This document shows, in pieces, positions 15,598-24,129 of a stretch of DNA of 64,000 nucleotides. A program made the translations under genes and the position numbers. This stretch comes from DASRDB01 sp035652815 (GTDB lineage Bacteria > Chloroflexota > Ktedonobacteria > Ktedonobacterales > Ktedonobacteraceae), in contig DASRDB010000003.1 in the NCBI GenBank assembly GCA_035652815.1, forward strand, positions 806,001-870,000, written 5' to 3'. Numbering within the stretch: the stretch's first letter is position 1; every line of letters starts with the position of its first letter. Under the pieces are notes generated by a model. It saw only the letters and a program-made list of their open reading frames with translations, did no database searches and had not been told where the DNA came from.

Positions 15598-17816
15598 GCC
15601 AACCGGCCGCATTGCCAGATGAAGCATCTCTCGCCATACCCTCACCGCCCAATGCGGATACGCGCTTAACAGGGACACGGCTGCTCCTTGCCAGAGGGGT
15701 ATGGATTGTGCTGATGCTCGTCTTCTGCGGATTCTACCTCGCGGCTTTACTTGTATACGCTGTTCAGCTTCACGGTTTCCAGACAGGCGTTTATGCCCAC
15801 CTCATCTCAACGCATGCCGTTGTCAATGGCTACGACGCCTTTGAGTTCTCCTACCCGCTCCTCACCGACCCCTATGCTACGTTCAATATTGCGCTCCTCA
15901 CACTCGTCATGCCGCCGCTTTGGATCGCGATCAGCCTGCTGATCTTCTGGCGACGCTCAGACGACTGGATGGCGCTCTTCGTCTCGTTGTTCCTGACGAT
16001 GCTGGTGACCATTTTCTCACCCGCCCTCTCGGTACTCTCCTACGTGGTTGGCTTCACCTCTCCTTTAGGGATATGCATCACCCTGCTCCAACTGGTAGCC
16101 ATGAGTTCGGCTGGCTTCTTTTTCGTACTCTTTCCCGATGGCCGCTTTGTCCCAGGTTGGACGCGCTGGCTGACCCTGGCCTACCTGCTGTTGCAGGTGT
16201 TTTTTTGCCTGCCGTCGACCTCGCCCTACTCTCTGGTGCGCTGGCCATCTGTTCTGCTCTTCCCTCTCTTACTGGGCATTGCCTTCGCCTGGGGCTTCGC
16301 CCAACTCTACCGCTACCGGCGCGTCTCCACCGCCATCCAGCGGCAACAGACCAAGTGGATAGTGTTCGGCATGCTGGTGAGCATGTTTCTGGATACCTCT
16401 AATGTATTGCTTCCGCTCGTCCTTCCTGGCTCTGCTCATACTGTTTTCATCATCCTGAGCGAAGTGACTTTCCCCTTCTTCTTGATCCTTATCCCCGGCA
16501 CGATTGGTTTTGCTGTGCTGCGTTACCAGTTATGGAATATCGATCTCATCATCAATCGCACGCTCGTCTATGGACTGCTCAGCTTAAGCGTGCTGGGCCT
16601 CTATCTCCTGGTCGTCGTCGGCCTGGGCACCTTATTCTCGGCATCGAGAAATTTGCTCCTGTCGCTATTCGCCAGCGGCCTGGTTGCCATACTCTTTCAA
16701 CCACTGCGGCAGCGCTTGCAACAGGCCGTCAACCATCTCATGTTTGGCGAGCGTGATGAACCATATCGAGTACTCTCGCGCCTGGGCAGCCGCCTGGAAG
16801 CCACTCTCGCCCCTGAATCCTTCCTGCCTACGATTGTAGAGACGGTTGCCCAGGCGCTCAAGCTCCCCTATGTTGCCATCACATTTAAACAACTGGGAGA
16901 GCATGTTCTTGCCGCCTCTTTTGGCGAGCCGCATGCGCAAGAGACACTTGCGCATGTGCCACTCGTAGCCCAGGGTAAGCAGGTAGGCAGTCTCTTGCTT
17001 GCGCCACGAACCCCCCGCGACTCCTTAACACCTGCCGACCTGCAATTGCTGCATGATCTGGCCCCACAGATTGCGGTCGCCGTTCAGGCAGTTCGTCTTA
17101 CGGCTGAACTCAAGCAACTCACCCATGATCTCCAACTGTCGAGGACTCGCCTGGTAACCACACGAGAAGAGGAGCGCCGCCGCCTGCGGCGCGATCTGCA
17201 TGATGGTCTGGGGCCAACACTTGCCAGTATCACTTTCAAAATTGATGCAGCCCGCAATCTGCTCAAGCAGGATAGCGAGCGGGTCGATAGGCTGCTAGAG
17301 GGAGTGCGCGGGCAGACGCAAGAAACACTCGCCCAGATTCGTCGCCTGGTCTATAACCTGCGTCCTCCCGCTCTCGATGAACTCGGCCTGCTCTCGGCTC
17401 TACGCGAACAGGCCGCTTCCTATCAACACCAGGGACTCCAGATTCTCATCCAGGCTCCAGAATGCCTTCCTCCACTTCCGGCAGCCGTCGAGGTAGCCGC
17501 CTATCGCATCGTGATGGAAGCCTTGACCAATGCCGTCCGCCACGCCGAAGCACAGCAGTGCCTCCTGACGCTAAGTCTTCATGACCACGTCTTGAACCTT
17601 CAAATAAGCGACGATGGGAAAGGCATTCCCGACGCACACCGGGCTGGCGTTGGACTGCTGGCAATGCAGGAGCGGGCAAACGAACTGGGAGGAAGCTGCA
17701 CTATCACACGAGGAGATTCCGGCGGCACCACGATCCAGGTCAGTTTACCACTTGACATGGCAGAGGAAGCTTCCCCCACCTCTGCTTCAGATGTGGCACA
17801 AGAGCAATCCAGCTAA
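15594..17816 (+). CDS. Membrane sensor histidine kinase (HisKA_3 type) with GAF domain
   Basis: A 740-residue cognate kinase for the preceding regulator. About eight transmembrane helices fill residues 25-370, followed by a GAF-like domain (about 400-500) and a dimerisation helix containing the phospho-acceptor His536 in RRRLRRDLHDGLGP. The HATPase domain has its N box in EALTNAVRHA (about 642-651), the G1 box in SDDGKGIP and the G2 region GVGLLAMQERANELGG. This is the NarX/DesK-like architecture that pairs with NarL-type regulators. Many kinases of this type adjacent to ABC exporters sense membrane-active compounds; that role is inferred from context. The ATG overlaps the regulator stop. Confidence 0.92.
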   Translation: MSQPAALPDEASLAIPSPPNADTRLTGTRLLLARGVWIVLMLVFCGFYLAALLVYAVQLHGFQTGVYAHLISTHAVVNGYDAFEFSYPLLTDPYATFNIALLTLVMPPLWIAISLLIFWRRSDDWMALFVSLFLTMLVTIFSPALSVLSYVVGFTSPLGICITLLQLVAMSSAGFFFVLFPDGRFVPGWTRWLTLAYLLLQVFFCLPSTSPYSLVRWPSVLLFPLLLGIAFAWGFAQLYRYRRVSTAIQRQQTKWIVFGMLVSMFLDTSNVLLPLVLPGSAHTVFIILSEVTFPFFLILIPGTIGFAVLRYQLWNIDLIINRTLVYGLLSLSVLGLYLLVVVGLGTLFSASRNLLLSLFASGLVAILFQPLRQRLQQAVNHLMFGERDEPYRVLSRLGSRLEATLAPESFLPTIVETVAQALKLPYVAITFKQLGEHVLAASFGEPHAQETLAHVPLVAQGKQVGSLLLAPRTPRDSLTPADLQLLHDLAPQIAVAVQAVRLTAELKQLTHDLQLSRTRLVTTREEERRRLRRDLHDGLGPTLASITFKIDAARNLLKQDSERVDRLLEGVRGQTQETLAQIRRLVYNLRPPALDELGLLSALREQAASYQHQGLQILIQAPECLPPLPAAVEVAAYRIVMEALTNAVRHAEAQQCLLTLSLHDHVLNLQISDDGKGIPDAHRAGVGLLAMQERANELGGSCTITRGDSGGTTIQVSLPLDMAEEASPTSASDVAQEQSS

Positions 17817-17853
17817 CTTCTCCCTCAATACACAAAATAATGGGGAACACCCC

Positions 17854-17929
17854 TGTAGGGACGCGATTCATCGCGTCCTGCTTTTCGCACCGATTCAGGT
17901 GGGTGGACGCGATGAATCGCGTCCCTACA
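17854..17929. repeat. Family C palindromic repeat (GGACGCGAT type)
   Basis: A perfect 25-bp inverted repeat, TGTAGGGACGCGATTCATCG at the outer left (17854-17878), complementary to 17905-17929, with a 26-base spacer. The same core occurs four times in the tandem array at 55079-55236. It lies after the sensor kinase stop and could end that transcript. Confidence 0.8.
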
Positions 17930-17962
17930 ACATGCCGAATCATTTTTTGAACGTTCATAAAA

Positions 17963-18014
17963 GGACACACATCGGGACAAAACCGGGACATAGCCTCATG
18001 ACAACGGGATACCC
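17963..18014 (+). promoter_or_regulatory. Candidate operator of the ABC transporter operon (copy of the 14764 block)
   Basis: GGACA at 17963, 17975 and 17986 with the same 12/11 spacing as the copy before the response regulator, followed by the same GCCTCATGACA. A TACACT at 18022-18027 may be the -10 box, and the ATPase ATG follows at 18089. Shared operators make the response regulator the likely controller. Confidence 0.6.
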
Positions 18015-18088
18015 TCTCTTCTACACTTGAAGAAAAGAACAGATAAGCCTTTATGAGAAAAAATGTAGTATGAGAAAAGGAGAGAGCC

Positions 18089-18742
18089 ATGCCAGAACTT
18101 ATATTGCAGGCACAAAACCTCTACAAATCGTTTGGACGCCGGAAAGTACTCCGAGGGGTCAACTTCTCGGTCTATCCAGGCACGCTTGTCGGAATTGTAG
18201 GCGAGAATGGCGCAGGCAAATCAACGTTGCTACGCATTCTGGCCGGAGAGTTACGACCCGATCAGGGCGACGTGCTGCGGCGCGGCACAATGGGATACTG
18301 CCCACAGAAAGTCATCCTGAACGATGTACTTACTGTAAATCAACACCTGGATTACTTTCGAGCAGCCTATAATATTCCCGACCTGCACCATGCAGACACA
18401 CTTATCGAGCAATTAGGCTACCAACAGTACCGGAAAACACTCGTCGGCCATTTGAGTGGTGGAACGCAGCAAAAGCTCAATCTCACGCTGGCGCTTATGC
18501 ATCAGCCACAACTGCTCCTGCTCGATGAACCCTACCAGGGCTTTGATTGGGAAACTTACCTGCGCTTCTGGGAGCTGGTGACTGCATTGCGTGAGTCTGG
18601 CTGTGCCGTCTTGATCATTTCACACCTGTTCTTTGAGCAAAAACAGTTTGATATCCTGTATCGACTTGCTGAGGGCAGCATACAACTTTCAAACACCGGA
18701 AAGCTTCAAATAGCGGGCCTGAGCGGCGGAAAGGAGCAATAA
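18089..18742 (+). CDS. ABC transporter ATP-binding protein
   Basis: A 217-residue ATPase subunit. Walker A is GENGAGKST (about residues 39-47), the signature is LSGGTQQKL (about 121-129), and Walker B is LLLLDEPYQG (about 141-150); the switch histidine is in LIISHLF. A CPQ Q-loop lies near residue 71. It resembles ATPases of drug/lipid exporters coupled to ABC-2 permeases. AAAGGAGAG precedes the ATG. The permease gene starts one base after its stop codon. Control by the upstream two-component system is inferred from the shared GGACA block. Confidence 0.93.
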   Translation: MPELILQAQNLYKSFGRRKVLRGVNFSVYPGTLVGIVGENGAGKSTLLRILAGELRPDQGDVLRRGTMGYCPQKVILNDVLTVNQHLDYFRAAYNIPDLHHADTLIEQLGYQQYRKTLVGHLSGGTQQKLNLTLALMHQPQLLLLDEPYQGFDWETYLRFWELVTALRESGCAVLIISHLFFEQKQFDILYRLAEGSIQLSNTGKLQIAGLSGGKEQ

Positions 18743-18743
18743 C

Positions 18744-19568
18744 ATGAACAACTCCACGATACATCGCTACCTGATTGCAACACGTTACGCGGTCTCCGAG
18801 CAAATGCGCAATCACACCGCACTTATACTGCTGATCGTGTTCGTTCCCCTTTGGTACTACCTTTTCTGGATAGTTGTACCTGATGCCGCGCTCCCCTTCC
18901 ACTTCCACGCAACCAATGTCCTGCTCCTGGTCAATGGGCGAGACATCAGCCTCTTAACAGCAGGACTCAATGCCATCACGCTCATTATCGGATTCATGTT
19001 CTTCAGCTCAACGCGCAAAAACACCGCGTTCGACCATCGCCTGATCCTTAGCGGCTATCCACAATCGGTCTTAATCCTGGCGAAATTGACAGCCCTGGTT
19101 GTCGTTGCCGCGGCGGTTTCCCTCTATACGAGCGTTGTACTGTTTGCCTTCTGGCGTCCCAGTTCCCTGCCGCTGGTCTGGCTAGGCTTCTTTAGCTCAG
19201 CCCTGGCATACGGCACCTTCGGCTTGCTGCTTGGCGTACTGGTGCGCGGCGAATTGGAAGGTTTCTTCCTCATCATCATGGTGAGCCTCATGGATACCTC
19301 TCTCCAGAACCCATTCGGCAACCCGCTTGCCAACAAAGACTTTCTCATGTGGTTCCCATCGTATGCCCCCACGCAGTTCGTCGTCGGCGGTGCCTTCGGC
19401 CAGACCCCTCCCTGGCTCTACCTGCTCTACTCCCTGGCCTGGCCGTTCGCCTTCGCGCTGATAGGTCTGGCCATTTTCTGGTGGAAAACCAGAGCGAGGA
19501 AGGTGCGTACATTGCCTTCCGGTGAGCAGGCTTATGCACCTTTGCCTGGTGTAAGTAGCACACGTTAG
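18744..19568 (+). CDS. ABC-2-type transporter permease
   Basis: A 274-residue membrane subunit with about six hydrophobic helices (around residues 27-48, 70-92, 110-135, 142-165, 170-190 and 225-250). The large loop between the first two helices and the order of helices fit ABC-2 exporter permeases. AAAGGAG lies in front of the ATG, within the end of the ATPase gene. Substrate is unknown; a peptide antibiotic or lipid is the usual guess for ABC pairs next to NarL/HisKA_3 systems. The gene ends 15 bases before a decayed copy of the Cas4-like gene end. Confidence 0.85.
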   Translation: MNNSTIHRYLIATRYAVSEQMRNHTALILLIVFVPLWYYLFWIVVPDAALPFHFHATNVLLLVNGRDISLLTAGLNAITLIIGFMFFSSTRKNTAFDHRLILSGYPQSVLILAKLTALVVVAAAVSLYTSVVLFAFWRPSSLPLVWLGFFSSALAYGTFGLLLGVLVRGELEGFFLIIMVSLMDTSLQNPFGNPLANKDFLMWFPSYAPTQFVVGGAFGQTPPWLYLLYSLAWPFAFALIGLAIFWWKTRARKVRTLPSGEQAYAPLPGVSSTR

Positions 19569-19583
19569 GAATAGTTGACTCTG

Positions 19584-19662
19584 CCCCGCTTATCAGGCAA
19601 AAAGTGCGAAATGTAATGTCTGTACGTTTAAATAGATTTGTCCAGCGGGGCAGAGGAAGTAA
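19584..19662 (+). pseudogene. Decayed 3'-terminal fragment of the Cas4-like nuclease gene
   Basis: These 79 bases align with 14681-14760, the last 80 bases of the nuclease gene, at about 80 percent identity by eye. One single-base deletion shifts the frame. Read in the matching frame it still encodes the cluster cysteines (KCNVCTFK, then ICPAGQRK), but the CAG codon between them has become TAG. It is therefore a non-functional remnant, located at the far end of the response regulator/kinase/ABC module. Confidence 0.8.
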
Positions 19663-19675
19663 GCGTTTAGCCATC

Positions 19676-20677
19676 TCAACCAGGAAAAGTACCCGGATCG
19701 AACAACGCGCCCGTAAGCTTTGTTTCGCGCAAGTCTGCCCCGCTCAGGATGGCCCTGCGCAGATTAGCACCTCGCAGGTCGGCTCCCCGGAGATTCGTTC
19801 CCTTGAGAATGGCTCCCTGGAGACTGGCCAGGTAGAAATCAGCCTCGCTGAGACATGCCATAGAGAGGTTAGCTCCGCTGAGATCGGCCCCAATGAAACT
19901 GGCCTGGTTCAACATAGCTGCTATGAGGTTGGCATCGCTCAACAGGCTCTCGCTGAAAACAGCCCTGCTTCCATCGGCCCAGCGCAGATCTGTTCTTTGG
20001 AGATTAGCTCCGCCGAACTGCGCTTCTGTGAGAAGCGCCCCTTTCAAACTTGCTTGCGCGAGGACGCTATCGCGCAGACACGCGGCCCTGAGATCGGCCT
20101 GATTGAGCGTAGCACCAGTGCAGTTCGCTCCCCGCAGCTTAGCTCTACTAAGACTCGCCCGGTACAGGTTTGCGTCTCTAAGATTGGCACCGTTCAGGTC
20201 AGCATCACTGAGATCAGCACCCCGTAAATTGCTGCCGGAAAGGTCTGCCTGAAGGAGCTTTGCCCCGGTGAGGGCGGTTCCGGTGAGGTCAGTTCCCCTG
20301 AGAGTCGCCTGCGTCAGGGTTGCGTCGCACATATTCGCCCAGGTGATGGTGGCCCCGGTGAGGTTGGCCCTCGTCAGATCGGTTCCCATAAGAGTTGCGC
20401 CGCAGAGAACCGCTTTGATAAGGTTAGCATTGGTAAGGTTAGCATCCGAGAGATCAGCCCCTCCCAGGTTGGCTTCACCGAGGCGCGACTCGGTAAGGAT
20501 CGTCCTGCGCAGAGTAGCTTCATAGAGGTTAGCGCCCAAAAGATCGACGCCATTCAGGTGTACTCCTTCCAATGGCGCTCTAATGAGATTCGGGCGCACC
20601 TCTAGATGCCTGGCTCTCCACGCATTCCAGACACGCGCCCCGCGCTTGAGAAGCTTGAGATGATGTCTGTTTGCCAC
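19676..20677 (-). CDS. Pentapeptide-repeat protein
   Basis: A 333-residue protein made almost wholly of about 55 tandem pentapeptides of the A(D/N)LXX type, starting near residue 30 (for example LGANLYEATLRRTIL, 'ADLSDANLTNANLIKAVL'). Such repeats fold into a right-handed quadrilateral beta-helix. The first 30 residues are basic and helical ('RHHLKLLKRGARVWNAWRAR'). Some family members (Qnr, MfpA) mimic DNA and protect gyrase, but most have no known function. The repeated codons leave long open frames on the opposite strand. It converges on the ABC permease gene and the nuclease remnant. Confidence 0.92.
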   Translation of the reverse strand: MANRHHLKLLKRGARVWNAWRARHLEVRPNLIRAPLEGVHLNGVDLLGANLYEATLRRTILTESRLGEANLGGADLSDANLTNANLIKAVLCGATLMGTDLTRANLTGATITWANMCDATLTQATLRGTDLTGTALTGAKLLQADLSGSNLRGADLSDADLNGANLRDANLYRASLSRAKLRGANCTGATLNQADLRAACLRDSVLAQASLKGALLTEAQFGGANLQRTDLRWADGSRAVFSESLLSDANLIAAMLNQASFIGADLSGANLSMACLSEADFYLASLQGAILKGTNLRGADLRGANLRRAILSGADLRETKLTGALFDPGTFPG

Positions 20678-20818
20678 GGGACACCTCCTCTATTGCCGCT
20701 CCTTATTATACGATTACACAAGACGGTTCACAAGGGCACAGGTGATTGAAAAAGTCTTCCCTACTCAACTAAAATAAAGCTATGTTTAAAACAAGCTTTT
20801 TGTATAGAGAGGATTAGT

Positions 20819-22030
20819 ATGCCATCCGAACTTATCGAACTTCACGGCCATATCATAGATTCCTGGACACTGCCCCGCGCCTGGGATACCATCATGGATC
20901 GCGGCGGCAACTTCAACGTGGAAGAAATGCGCGTGGGCAAAAGCAAGACAGAGCAAAGTTATGTGCGGCTCAAAGTGGAAGCGCCCGACGCCGGTACGCT
21001 GGAACTCATCATCTCCGAGCTACAGCAGCTTGGCGCAACCCTCGTCTATGGCAAAGATGTCCAGACGGCTTTTGTGGAGCAAAACGGTGTGTTGCCTTCC
21101 GGCTTTTATTCGACAACCAATCTACCAACCCAGGTGCGTTTGAAAGGGCAATGGGTCAACGTTGAAAACATCGAAATGGATGTAGCCATCGTCATTGATC
21201 GCGATCGCAATCGGGCTTTCTGCAAACCCATGCACGAGGTAACAGTTGGCGACGAGGTAGTCATCGGCCATGATGGTATTCGCGTCCAGCCTTTTGAACG
21301 CGCGCGTGACCGCGAAGCCTTCGCCTTCATGCAAAGCAACGTTTCATCGGAAAAGGCGAAAGTGCTGGCGATCCATGAAATTGCCAACCAGATGAAGGAA
21401 ACACGCGCGAATGGCGGCAAAATTCTCTTCGTGCTTGGCCCTGCCGTCATTCATACAGGTGCTGGTCGCTACGTCGCCGATCTCATCCGGCGCGGTTACG
21501 TGCAGATCATCTTTGGCGGCAATGCCATCATTACGCACGACATCGAATCCGCCCTTTTCGGCACCTCGCTCGGCGTCAACCTCGAAAGCGGCGAACAGGT
21601 CGAGGGCGGCCACCGCAACCACCTGCGAGCCATCAATACCATTCGCGCCCTCGGCTCCGTCGAAAAAGCCATCGAAACAGGACTGCTGAAAGAGGGCATC
21701 ACTTACGAGGCAAACAAACATGGCGTGAAAATGGTGCTGGCCGGTTCCATTCGTGACGACGGCCCCATGCCCGGCGTCATCAACGACATGCAAGAGGCAC
21801 AAAGACAGATGCGCGAAGCGCTCAAAGGCGTCGAAATGGCGGTTATCGTCGCTTCTATGCTGCACGCCATCGCCACCGGCAATCTCCTGCCTGCCACCGT
21901 TCGCACCGTCATCGTAGACATCAACCCTTCGGTCGTCACAAAGCTTGCCGATAGAGGAAGTTTCCAGGCAGCGGGCTTAATTACGGATGCGGAACTGTTT
22001 CTACGTGAATTGGACGAGGCTCTAAGATGA
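20819..22030 (+). CDS. TIGR00300-family protein (LOR/SDH-type domain, possible ornithine cyclodeaminase)
   Basis: A 403-residue cytosolic protein. The N-terminal 95 residues ('IELHGHIIDSWTLPRAWD') match the LOR/SDH-type conserved region. The C-terminal part from about residue 200 contains 'ILFVLGPAVIHTGAGRYVA', 'GGNAIITHDIESALFGTSLG' and 'EGGHRNHLRAINTI', typical of TIGR00300. This module forms the C-terminal half of cyanobacterial ArgZ/AgrE proteins, and an archaeal stand-alone member has been assigned ornithine cyclodeaminase activity (ornithine to proline plus ammonia). No arginine dihydrolase domain is attached here. AGAGAGG precedes the ATG. No partner gene is adjacent, so the activity remains inferred. 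Confidence 0.7.
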   Translation: MPSELIELHGHIIDSWTLPRAWDTIMDRGGNFNVEEMRVGKSKTEQSYVRLKVEAPDAGTLELIISELQQLGATLVYGKDVQTAFVEQNGVLPSGFYSTTNLPTQVRLKGQWVNVENIEMDVAIVIDRDRNRAFCKPMHEVTVGDEVVIGHDGIRVQPFERARDREAFAFMQSNVSSEKAKVLAIHEIANQMKETRANGGKILFVLGPAVIHTGAGRYVADLIRRGYVQIIFGGNAIITHDIESALFGTSLGVNLESGEQVEGGHRNHLRAINTIRALGSVEKAIETGLLKEGITYEANKHGVKMVLAGSIRDDGPMPGVINDMQEAQRQMREALKGVEMAVIVASMLHAIATGNLLPATVRTVIVDINPSVVTKLADRGSFQAAGLITDAELFLRELDEALR

Positions 22031-22063
22031 ACGTTGATTAAATAGCCGAAAATACTCTTCCTC

Positions 22064-22146
22064 ATGTCATCCTGAGTGAAGCGAAGGATCTCTGTGCCGA
22101 GCGAATCGCGTGTCATAGAGATCCTTTGCTTCACTCAGGATGACAT
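22064..22146. repeat. Family A palindromic repeat
   Basis: Nearly perfect 30-bp arms (ATGTCATCCTGAGTGAAGCG at the left), with one mismatch and a central spacer. It lies between the convergent TIGR00300 and aquaporin genes. This copy has GTGAAGC where most have GCGCAGC. Confidence 0.8.
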
Positions 22147-22166
22147 TTTTGGATAGACCCAGTTTC

Positions 22167-22979
22167 CTAATCCCCCTTCGCCGCCTCGACAGCGTGCGGC
22201 GTTGTAGGCCCGCGTAGAATCCATGCCACGCCAACCGCAAGGAGCGTACCCACTATCGGACAAACAATATATATCCATAAGTTGCCTATATCGCCGCCAA
22301 CCAGGGCCGGGCCAAGCGAACGGGCGGGATTCATCGAAGCGCCGCTGATGGGAATGCCGATCAAACCATCAAATGCAATCGTCCCACCTACCGCGATGGC
22401 CGCGTTATTGCCAACAATGCGAGAGCCGGTAGCCGTTCCTAAGATGACTGTCACCAGGAAGAAGGTCAGCACAATCTCCATAATGGGCGCGGCTATGCCA
22501 AAGTGCGGCTGATTCGCGCCCAGGTGTCCTACTACACCGAAAAGCCCTCTTAATAGAGCAGCAGCGGGAATTGCCCCGACAAACTGCGCAATCCAGTAAA
22601 AGGGAACGCGATGCCAGGGAAAATCGCGGCGCATCGCAAAGGCAAGCGTCACGCCTGGATTGAAATGCGCGCCCGATGTTTGCGCTAACGTAAAGATCAT
22701 CGCCATAATCACCAGCGCCGGAGCCACCGCCCGTATCGGCACGCCAACTTCGGCAGGCCTCATCACCGCCAGCATATCAGCGCCAGCCGCTACCAGCGTG
22801 AGCGCAAATGTGCCGATCAACTCCGCGAACAAGCGCCGCATTAGCTCGCCTGGACGAAGCCTGTCCTCCTCCGCCTTTTCTTTATCGTGACCCGGTTGGT
22901 TGGTACCCTGTCTTGCCTTGTCTTCTGTCTGAGCCTCCGGTTGTTGTACCTGTTCCGGCTGTTGCTTCTCCGTTTGCAT
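22167..22979 (-). CDS. Aquaporin / glycerol-facilitator (MIP family) channel
   Basis: A 270-residue membrane channel for water or small neutral solutes. After a hydrophilic, Gln/Glu-rich cytoplasmic N-terminus of about 50 residues it has six transmembrane helices in two homologous halves. The second pore motif is the canonical NPARS (ASMNPARSLGPAL), with the selectivity-filter arginine. The first is NPGVT (HFNPGVTLAFA) instead of the usual NPA. The NPG change in the first half is unusual and may alter the pore centre. Specificity cannot be told from sequence by eye. It is monocistronic and converges on the preceding gene. Confidence 0.9.
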   Translation of the reverse strand: MQTEKQQPEQVQQPEAQTEDKARQGTNQPGHDKEKAEEDRLRPGELMRRLFAELIGTFALTLVAAGADMLAVMRPAEVGVPIRAVAPALVIMAMIFTLAQTSGAHFNPGVTLAFAMRRDFPWHRVPFYWIAQFVGAIPAAALLRGLFGVVGHLGANQPHFGIAAPIMEIVLTFFLVTVILGTATGSRIVGNNAAIAVGGTIAFDGLIGIPISGASMNPARSLGPALVGGDIGNLWIYIVCPIVGTLLAVGVAWILRGPTTPHAVEAAKGD

Positions 22980-23292
22980 AGCCGCCTCCTACTTCATCGG
23001 ATAAGTCCTCAAGTGCTGTGAATAACTCCACCAGTGAAATTACAGGTTCTTCTCATCAACACGTGTAAAGTTATCCATATGGATACGTGATATTCATTTG
23101 CCACCCAATTTATCAGCTATAATCTGTAAAGAAGGCAGCGACGATAGCAATGCCATTCCAAACATGCTTCCCCGATGTCATCCTGAGCGCCGCGAAGGAT
23201 CTTTCATGTGCCATGTTGATTCCGAGGGGGCCTGAGGTCCTTCGCGGCGCTCAGGATGACAGGCGAGAGAGTCTTTTTTCATAGCATGGAGA
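22980..23292. repeat. Gene-free gap with family A repeat at 23174-23262
   Basis: The gap between the aquaporin start and the nucleotidyltransferase gene. The right part holds a family A palindrome, GATGTCATCCTGAGCGCCGC ... GCGGCGCTCAGGATGACAGG, followed by the tail GAGAGAGTCTTTTTTCATAG seen also near 90 and 25165. The left part is AT-rich ('gatacgtgatattcatttg') and probably contains the aquaporin promoter. I see no further gene. Confidence 0.65.
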
Positions 23293-23298
23293 ATGAAA

Positions 23299-24129
23299 AT
23301 GGTGCAATATTCGTGGTCTACCTGCCCCTCGCCAGTACGCGAACAGATAGTTCACCTGCTCAAGGTGTTTCAAAATATCCTGCATGATAACCTCGTTGCT
23401 ATCTACCTGCATGGCTCACTGGCAATGGGCTGCTTTCATCCCGACCATAGCGACATCGACCTGCTAGTTGTCACACAACGCTCTATGTCCATCGAGACGA
23501 AACGACAGCTTGCAGAACTACTGCTTTCGACCTCCTTGAAACCATGCCCTATCGAAATCAGCTTCGTTATCAAATCCGCGCTCCATCCTTTTCGCCATCC
23601 CCTACCCTATGACTTTCATTACAGCGAAGACTGGCGCGAACGCTTCATAGAGCAACTGTCAAACAGCACGTGGAAAGGCTGGAATAATAACCAGCGTTAC
23701 GATACGGACCTGAGCGTGCATCTTACTGTGATATCCAGGCGCGGCATCTGTCTCTACGGCAAGTCTGCTTCGGAGACGCTTCCTATTGTACCCGCGCGTT
23801 ACTATGCCCAGGCGATTGTCGGAGATTTCAACGAGGCAGATCAAATGCGTAATGCACACCCGGTCTACTACGTGCTGAATGCCTGCCGCGTCCTGACCTT
23901 CCTGCGCGAGGGGCACATCTACTCGAAGGACGAGGGTGGTAGCTGGGGATTACAAAATCTTCCCGAGGACTTGCACAGCATCGTAGCCCAGGCACTTGAA
24001 GCATATCGAGGAAGCAGTAAGAAAACAGTTTTTGACGATGCTAAGCTGAATGAGTTCTCTGTATACATGACCAACAACATACACAGCCTGTTTACAGCCG
24101 AAAGGCAGAGCAATCCAGATCACGAATGA
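23299..24129 (+). CDS. Aminoglycoside nucleotidyltransferase-like protein (ANT/AadA family)
   Basis: A 276-residue cytosolic protein. The nucleotidyltransferase motif is 'YLHGSLAMGCFHPDHSDID', with the GS and DxD elements that bind Mg-ATP, followed by a third carboxylate in CPIEISFV. The C-terminal helical part ('ARYYAQAIVGDFNEADQMR') corresponds to the DUF4111 domain of AadA-like adenylyltransferases. These O-adenylylate streptomycin/spectinomycin; whether this chromosomal form does so is unknown. The ATG at 23299 is preferred over 23293 because GGAG lies 7-8 bases before it and only one base before the other. The last ten bases overlap the convergent CGNR gene. Confidence 0.75.
   Translation: MVQYSWSTCPSPVREQIVHLLKVFQNILHDNLVAIYLHGSLAMGCFHPDHSDIDLLVVTQRSMSIETKRQLAELLLSTSLKPCPIEISFVIKSALHPFRHPLPYDFHYSEDWRERFIEQLSNSTWKGWNNNQRYDTDLSVHLTVISRRGICLYGKSASETLPIVPARYYAQAIVGDFNEADQMRNAHPVYYVLNACRVLTFLREGHIYSKDEGGSWGLQNLPEDLHSIVAQALEAYRGSSKKTVFDDAKLNEFSVYMTNNIHSLFTAERQSNPDHE

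Noticed and set aside
19604..20227. 207-codon frame opposite the pentapeptide-repeat gene
   Set aside because: Its repetitive sequence mirrors the pentapeptide codons on the other strand; it also starts inside the nuclease remnant.
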